From assembly GCA_964617765.1 (NCBI GenBank), contig CAZTZY010000109.1:1-8302 (forward strand): 8,302 bases of DNA, read 5' to 3'. This document shows, piece by piece, positions 4,186-8,302 of this stretch (positions are counted from its first letter, which is position 1; each line of letters opens with the position of its first letter). Below the pieces are notes generated by a model that was given only the letters and a program-made list of their open reading frames with translations, did not search any database and had not been told where the DNA came from. The translations under genes and the position numbers were made by a program. The stretch comes from CAZTZY01 sp964617765. GTDB lineage: Bacteria > Pseudomonadota > Gammaproteobacteria > Pseudomonadales > DT-91.

Positions 4186-6948
4186 TTACCCTGCCACACG
4201 CGTAGTCAGCTTGGAAAAACGCTCTGCAAAAACCTCGTTAAGATTGGCATATAATTGCGCAGCAATTTTCGGATGTTGTTTTTGTATGCTCTTTAAATCG
4301 GCTTTGGTGATTTCCAACAGGCGGACATCTGTATTGGCGGTGACGTTAGCGGTACGCGCTCCGTGGTACAGCGCTACTTCGCCAATAATGTCGCCGCGCT
4401 TGATATCTTTAATATGGTGTACTGTGCCGTTTTCCCCATTGATACTGACAGTTAGTTCACCATCAATAACCACAAACATGTTTTCGCCAAAATCTCCCGC
4501 ATGGAACACTTTATCACCTTCTTTATAGTGTTTCAGGTTGGCCATCAACGCAGTAATGCGTGCCTGTCTTTGACTTAGCCCATTAAATAGAGGTATGGAT
4601 TTTGTGGGGGATTCGCCGAGGTTTAATGCCAGCAATTCCCACAGGGTTACGATTTTCATTTTACCCGCAATGGCAGGCGTTAGGGTAACATCGGAGACCC
4701 AGCCAAAAAATAGTGTTACTGCTGCCAGTAAACCAAATTCTATCTGGGTGCGCATTTCGCTGAAAATCAAGCAGGCGAAGCCCGAGCAAAGCGCAATAGT
4801 GGAATAAGTTACCGGGCGACCTACGGTTTTCAGTGCCATGATAATGCCGGTATCGACATTGGCAGTTTGTTTGGCAAGTTTATTGAATTGCGCGAAAATA
4901 TGGATGGTATCATCAACAGCAATACCTATCACAATACAGGCAATCAGCCCGGTAGTGACGTTCAAACTGATACCAGAATACCCAAGAATTCCAAAATATA
5001 TTAACACTGGCATTATGTTAGGCAGCATGGCGATAAAACCCGCTTTAAAGGAGGTAAATATCAATGCCAGTATGAAGAAGATAATAATAAAAGCAGATGC
5101 GACACTCCATACCTGACCAATGGCGATATCATCCATGGTTCGAGCCACCAGATAAGTATTACCAGTAACTCGCGGCGCAAGATGCGGTGGAACGGTTTCT
5201 TTAAGGTGTACTTCTACCCGATCTATCAGTTTGGCAATATCACCGGAATTGATAGCAGTAGTGCGAACAACAATTCTTGCCTGCTGATAATCAGCACTAA
5301 CATAATCAGCAAGTTCAGCATTTCCGGCAATTTCGAGCAACTGGCCAATAATAATCTGGTCAGCTGGTATCACATAGCCATCACCTTCACTGGTGAAACC
5401 CTTGTTGATAACCTTGATATAATCAACTATCGAAGTAGAGCCGCCCACTTCAGGTTGTTTTTTTAGCCAGGCCTGCAAGGCTTCGATCGCTTGTAAATTG
5501 GCTGGCTCCTGAAATCCCAACTCGACGCTAGTCTCCATCACTATTTCAAAAGCGTTAGCCCCTTCCAGTTTTTCATTGACCGCTTCGAAATCCTGCCTGA
5601 CATCACTGCTAGCCTTGAAGCTGTTAACAAGATCCGTACCAACATTAATTTTTGGGAAAGCCGCCAGGCAGATAATGGCAATGAGGATATTGATTGCATA
5701 AATTTTTTTGGCATTTTTTACATCGAACCTTGCCAGTTTTTCAAAAGCCCTATCTATCCATGTATCTTCAGCAACCTCGGGAATTTTTTTCGGAATGGGC
5801 AATGCCTGCAGCAGTGCAGGAGCGAGCGTGATAGAAACAATTAATGTGATACACACACCCACGCCGGTAGAAATGCCAAATTGCTGGATAGCACTGAGCG
5901 AACTGGTGGCGAGCGAGAAAAAACCCACGGCAGTGGTAATGCCTGTGTAGAAAACCGGCCCTATCACTTCTTCCAATACATGCAAGGTAGGGTTTTCACC
6001 GACCGGAACTATCTTTAGCCGAAGCGCATCATAATAAGTAGAAAGTACATGTATAGCATATGAATAGCCGACCACCACCACTAATGAAGGACAAGCAATG
6101 GAAACCTGGTTCAGGGTTTTGTACGCTATGGCGATATACGCCATGGTCATGATCACCGAGATTCCAACCACTATTGCAGGAATAACAACTCCACGAACAG
6201 ATCGATATGATATTACTGTGACGAGTGCCATAACCAGCATGGCTAACGGTACAACAGTGGTAACATCACGCATCATCACCTTGCTCATTTGTGCCTTGAT
6301 GTGCGCCCCACCTGTGATCCAGCTTTCACCGTGCTGCCAGTGTTTATCAATAACCGCAATGACCTGTTCATCAATTTTTTTATCGAGCAGTTGTTTTTCC
6401 GGCACATCAATCAAGTGCACCACAATCACCGTCACCTGCCCATCACTTGATACAAGGTTGCCTGCATAAATGGGATCACTCAATGCACGCTGCTTCAGCT
6501 CTGCCAGGCCTGTAGCATCTTTTGGTGAGGTTGCATAAAAAGGCTCTATCAACAGGTCATTATTTTCACTGCGTATATTGAGTGCGGTCGACAAGCTGGA
6601 TACCCGGTTGACCATATCGAGGCCTTCGAGTTCTTCAGTAATGGTGCTTATTTTTTCTAGATTGTCAGTAGTAAAAATATCCTTGTCATCCTTGAGTGCA
6701 ATCAAAACTGTACCGCCACTTTCAAAAATCGTTTTTACATGCTCAAAATATTCACGGTCAGGATCCTGTGTAGGCAAGAGGCTATCTACTGAAGGATCAA
6801 GCTCCACCAAAGGCTTTCCGGTTTTCAGGTCTACAATCAGGGAGAGACTTACGCCGGTTATCAGCAGTATTAAAATAATCACCTGATAAGGATGACGGAT
6901 AACCGTATTGAGAAAATAATGGGTTAACGCACTGATTTTATTGATCAC
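4186..6948 (-). CDS. RND-superfamily (MMPL/COG1033) exporter with C-terminal cyclic-nucleotide-binding domain
   Basis: This 920-residue inner-membrane protein has the duplicated RND layout. TM1 is at about 21-40, followed by a periplasmic domain at about 41-228, then TM2-6 at about 231-383. TM7 is at about 416-433, followed by a second periplasmic domain at 434-610, then TM8-12 at 612-762. TM10 carries GIAVDDTIH with D679 and D680, the acidic pair expected for proton coupling. The matching site in the first half is VGYSYAIH and lacks acidic residues. Residues about 796-912 form a cytoplasmic CNB domain. GDKVFHAGD and MFVVIDGELTV precede a phosphate-binding cassette GEVALYHGARTA with E857 and R865, the residues that bind the cyclic nucleotide's ribose and phosphate in CAP and PKA. 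By family knowledge it exports hydrophobic molecules or lipids using proton motive force. Control by cAMP or cGMP is inferred. The start is GTG (6946-6948), supported by its ribosome binding site. The LolA-like gene upstream is a likely partner. Confidence 0.92.
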   Translation of the reverse strand: MINKISALTHYFLNTVIRHPYQVIILILLITGVSLSLIVDLKTGKPLVELDPSVDSLLPTQDPDREYFEHVKTIFESGGTVLIALKDDKDIFTTDNLEKISTITEELEGLDMVNRVSSLSTALNIRSENNDLLIEPFYATSPKDATGLAELKQRALSDPIYAGNLVSSDGQVTVIVVHLIDVPEKQLLDKKIDEQVIAVIDKHWQHGESWITGGAHIKAQMSKVMMRDVTTVVPLAMLVMALVTVISYRSVRGVVIPAIVVGISVIMTMAYIAIAYKTLNQVSIACPSLVVVVGYSYAIHVLSTYYDALRLKIVPVGENPTLHVLEEVIGPVFYTGITTAVGFFSLATSSLSAIQQFGISTGVGVCITLIVSITLAPALLQALPIPKKIPEVAEDTWIDRAFEKLARFDVKNAKKIYAINILIAIICLAAFPKINVGTDLVNSFKASSDVRQDFEAVNEKLEGANAFEIVMETSVELGFQEPANLQAIEALQAWLKKQPEVGGSTSIVDYIKVINKGFTSEGDGYVIPADQIIIGQLLEIAGNAELADYVSADYQQARIVVRTTAINSGDIAKLIDRVEVHLKETVPPHLAPRVTGNTYLVARTMDDIAIGQVWSVASAFIIIFFILALIFTSFKAGFIAMLPNIMPVLIYFGILGYSGISLNVTTGLIACIVIGIAVDDTIHIFAQFNKLAKQTANVDTGIIMALKTVGRPVTYSTIALCSGFACLIFSEMRTQIEFGLLAAVTLFFGWVSDVTLTPAIAGKMKIVTLWELLALNLGESPTKSIPLFNGLSQRQARITALMANLKHYKEGDKVFHAGDFGENMFVVIDGELTVSINGENGTVHHIKDIKRGDIIGEVALYHGARTANVTANTDVRLLEITKADLKSIQKQHPKIAAQLYANLNEVFAERFSKLTTRVAG

Positions 6949-6956
6949 GGTATATT

Positions 6957-6961
6957 TCCTT
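6957..6961 (-). promoter_or_regulatory. Ribosome binding site supporting the GTG start of the RND exporter
   Basis: The minus strand has AAGGA here, inside AAAAAAGGAAAT, with 8 bases to the GTG at 6946-6948. The spacing and sequence are good, and no ATG nearby fits the protein's N-terminus better. The LolA-like gene has a very similar AAAAGGAAATTACC leader before its ATG. Confidence 0.7.
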
Positions 6962-7080
6962 TTTTATTATTCCCTACTGGATTATTCATCGCAGCAGGGC
7001 TTGAACACGACCGGCATCCCCATTTAATCTAACGAAATTGTTTTATCGAGGACTAAATATCAACTAGCATTTATACTTGC

Positions 7081-7101
7081 AAAAAAGGGGCTTTAGCCCC
7101 T
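7081..7101 (-). terminator. Rho-independent terminator between the LolA-like and RND exporter genes
   Basis: On the minus strand AGGGGC (7101-7096), the loop TAAA and GCCCCT (7091-7086) form a 6-bp, GC-rich stem. It runs into six T residues (7086-7081). It starts 31 bases past the LolA-like stop codon. It should end many LolA-like transcripts, so the exporter 130-odd bases further on is expressed by read-through or from its own promoter in 6960-7080. No clear promoter was recognised there. Confidence 0.85.
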
Positions 7102-7131
7102 CTTAAATACCACCCATTGTGTATGAAGTGG

Positions 7132-7980
7132 CTATTTACCCAATCCTATCGTCAATTGTTTCTGGGAAAAAAGGCCATCATCCAGCTTCTGGTTAAACTT
7201 GATATCCGCAGTTTTTAACACGGTACGCGAGAGTTCCACACCCGTTTTGCGCGTCACCATGGTGATTTCACCCATCACCCAGTAACCACTCACTTTTTTA
7301 AGATTGGCGACATCCATTTGTTTTTCCTTATTACCCTGCTTAAGGTAATTGAGGGTACGTACCAGGATGTTATTATCCTGACGAACATAAAAAACTGATT
7401 TGGTATAACCATCGTCGGCCACTTCATTTTCATTCAGCGGTGCACCTTCAATCACCCATACTTTTTGACCATTCAGGGTTTCTTCTTTAATGGAGTTATA
7501 GCTGTAATTGGTCGCATCGCGCATCGACATATCGGCGTAAGAGAAATCGGAATTCATAAAGGCCAGGCGTTTATCCTTACTGGGGATGCGCCTGACTTTT
7601 TTCATGGCGATAGAGCCCATATAGCGTTCGTCTTCCTTTTGCGGATCCTTGTAATCCACAGAAAGATAGCCGATATCTTTCAGGGCTACCGGGGCGGTAT
7701 AAAACATGATAATGCGGGTTTCACCTTCAACCCCGCCAAAATATTTACGGAAGTAAGCCATTTCAGTGACTTTTTTATCCCCTTTTTCATTGGTGACGGT
7801 CATGATCATGTGGCTTTGGATATTATTGCCAATATCCACAGAACTGGCCTTGGCCATAACTTCATCAGCTGTAGGCATGGCCTTGGCTGCCGGAGCTGCC
7901 TGAGCTGCCTGAGTAAGCGAAGAGTTAACAACAAAAAGCAGGGTGGCAAGCAGGCAAGGGAGTGTGAACTCGCGATTCAT
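7132..7980 (-). CDS. Secreted LolA-like protein (outer membrane lipoprotein-sorting protein family, COG2834)
   Basis: The protein has 282 residues. Residues 1 to about 26-28 form a Sec signal peptide: MNREF, a hydrophobic core, then TQAAQA as the likely cleavage zone. An Ala/Pro-rich stretch follows (29-36). The mature part matches the long LolA-like family that accompanies RND exporters. Features are TADEVMAKA at about 37-45, ETRIIMFYTAPVALKDIGYL at 87-106, KKVRRIPS at 127-134, the characteristic FMNSDFSYADM at 141-151, GQKVWVIEGAP at 171-181, and VSGYWVMGEITM at 230-241. The fold is an open beta-barrel that holds a lipid moiety. True LolA carries lipoproteins from the LolCDE complex; this longer form is probably a periplasmic carrier for the adjacent exporter's substrate. 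That role is inferred from the pairing. The ATG at 7978-7980 has AGGA 10 bases upstream. It is the first gene of the minus-strand run and is followed by a terminator. The family call is strong; the substrate is unknown. Confidence 0.9.
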   Translation of the reverse strand: MNREFTLPCLLATLLFVVNSSLTQAAQAAPAAKAMPTADEVMAKASSVDIGNNIQSHMIMTVTNEKGDKKVTEMAYFRKYFGGVEGETRIIMFYTAPVALKDIGYLSVDYKDPQKEDERYMGSIAMKKVRRIPSKDKRLAFMNSDFSYADMSMRDATNYSYNSIKEETLNGQKVWVIEGAPLNENEVADDGYTKSVFYVRQDNNILVRTLNYLKQGNKEKQMDVANLKKVSGYWVMGEITMVTRKTGVELSRTVLKTADIKFNQKLDDGLFSQKQLTIGLGK

Positions 7981-8023
7981 GGTGGTAATTTCCTTTTATT
8001 CTTATTAGGTGTTTGGTGTGTTT

Positions 8024-8052
8024 TTGACAGTAAAATTCTCTTTTATTCTAGT
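8024..8052 (+). promoter_or_regulatory. Candidate sigma-70 promoter, plus strand
   Basis: A perfect TTGACA (8024-8029) is followed, after a 17-base spacer, by TCTAGT (8047-8052), which matches four of six -10 bases. A transcript would start near 8059, giving a leader of about 165 bases before the ATG at 8224, or almost no leader before the small GTG frame at 8062. The -35 is convincing and the -10 is only fair. Confidence 0.3.
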
Positions 8053-8061
8053 ACACAAGAT

Positions 8062-8154
8062 GTGAAAAAACACTTACCGCTAAAGATTTGGCCATTAATC
8101 TGTCTTTATACGCTGATTTTTTATGGGCATCAGCTCATGGCAAGGCCGTCATAA
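8062..8154 (+). CDS. Possible 30-residue hydrophobic small protein
   Basis: From the GTG at 8062-8064 the frame reads MKKHLPLKIWPLICLYTLIF, then YGHQLMARPS, and stops at TAA 8152-8154. A basic N-terminus followed by a roughly 14-residue hydrophobic stretch resembles a small inner-membrane peptide or an unprocessed signal sequence. The candidate promoter at 8024-8052 would place a transcript start just before it. Against it are a weak ribosome binding site (ACAAGAT), a GTG start and no family that I recognise. The frame also stays open upstream across the antisense of the LolA-like gene, so chance openness is quite possible. It is recorded as a low-confidence candidate. Confidence 0.15.
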   Translation: MKKHLPLKIWPLICLYTLIFYGHQLMARPS

Positions 8155-8174
8155 GCAGGCTAGACTGGACTGCG

Positions 8175-8205
8175 TTGGCTCGCATCTGCATGGAAAACAT
8201 ATAAT
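8175..8205 (+). promoter_or_regulatory. Candidate promoter for the gene at 8224
   Basis: A perfect TATAAT (8200-8205) lies 18 bases before the ATG, with a TTGGCT at 8175-8180 as a possible -35. The 19-base spacer is longer than usual. Transcription would begin near 8212, at the edge of the AAGGGGA ribosome binding site (8211-8217), leaving a very short leader. The match to the -10 consensus is seen directly; its use is inferred. Confidence 0.3.
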
Positions 8206-8223
8206 TATTAAAGGGGATTGTTC

Positions 8224-8302
8224 ATGAAAACTTCTTACTTCTGCTGCTTATTAATAGTCTTTAGCAATATTACTCTTGCAGCCTACGATTCAGCCCAGCA
8301 GG
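8224..8302 (+). CDS. Start of an exported protein, cut by the window end
   Basis: Only the first 26 codons are present. They read MKTSYFCCLLIVFSNITLAA followed by YDSAQQ. A charged N-terminus, a hydrophobic core and LAA before YDS make a Sec signal peptide with likely cleavage after one of the alanines (about residue 19 or 20). A lipobox is not evident because no cysteine follows the core. A strong AAGGGGA ribosome binding site lies 6 bases upstream of the ATG at 8224-8226. The gene is divergent from the LolA-like gene, with 243 bp between the two starts. The mature protein would be periplasmic or beyond, but there is too little sequence to name a family. Confidence 0.75.
   Translation, partial: MKTSYFCCLLIVFSNITLAAYDSAQQ

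Noticed and set aside
4186..6948. Several plus-strand frames of 70-141 codons inside the RND exporter
   Set aside because: All lie antisense to one continuous, well-conserved membrane protein and have no domain or ribosome binding site of note.
7870..7915. Short GAGCTGCCT repeat within the LolA-like gene as a regulatory repeat
   Set aside because: It simply encodes the Ala/Gln-rich stretch around the signal-peptide cleavage zone.
7465..8154. A 229-codon plus-strand open frame antisense to the LolA-like gene
   Set aside because: Most of it mirrors a clear signal-peptide-bearing gene on the other strand, and its translation shows no domain. Only the final 30 codons, outside the gene, were kept as a weak candidate.
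1..8302. CRISPR array, tRNA, insertion sequence or toxin-antitoxin pair
   Set aside because: No spaced direct repeats, cloverleaf-like sequence, transposase motifs or paired small genes were found on reading both strands.

Overview
This window looks like chromosomal DNA of a Gram-negative proteobacterium, most likely a gammaproteobacterium. The signs are a LolA-like periplasmic protein, an RND-superfamily exporter, a DsbA-type lipoprotein with a lipobox, and a VirK/YbjX (DUF535) family gene. GC content is moderate by eye. The genus cannot be named from the sequence. A 100-base run of N (1465-1564) shows that this is a scaffolded draft assembly. I see no tRNA or rRNA gene, insertion sequence, CRISPR array or phage gene.

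Almost everything lies on the minus strand, so transcription runs from right to left. In that order the genes are: a secreted LolA-like protein (7980-7132); a rho-independent terminator (about 7101-7081); a 920-residue RND/MMPL exporter with a C-terminal cyclic-nucleotide-binding domain (6948-4186); two tandem SRPBCC/AHSA1 proteins (4082-3651 and 3556-3107); a DsbA-like lipoprotein with a CPHC active site (2990-2268); a VirK/YbjX family gene broken by the assembly gap (1878-1118); and a classical short-chain dehydrogenase/reductase (969-109). A strong hairpin at 16-42 closes the left end. The right end (7981-8302) is a divergent intergenic region that leads into the first 26 codons of a plus-strand exported protein (8224 onward).

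The most coherent unit is the LolA-like protein plus the RND exporter. A periplasmic lipid- or lipoprotein-binding fold next to a COG1033-type exporter suggests envelope lipid or hydrophobic-molecule trafficking. The cyclic-nucleotide-binding domain suggests that transport may be gated by cAMP, cGMP or a related nucleotide. The terminator between the two genes implies that exporter expression is reduced by termination or driven separately. The SRPBCC pair probably arose by duplication within one transcription unit. The dsbA-like, virK-like and SDR genes look like separate, ordinary units. Features that remain less explained are an 11-bp tandem repeat with PhoP-box-like geometry between the dsbA-like and virK-like genes, a 10-bp tandem repeat before the SDR gene, and the lack of a good start codon for the full virK-like reading frame. 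I do not see a clear undescribed multi-gene defence or biosynthetic system here.
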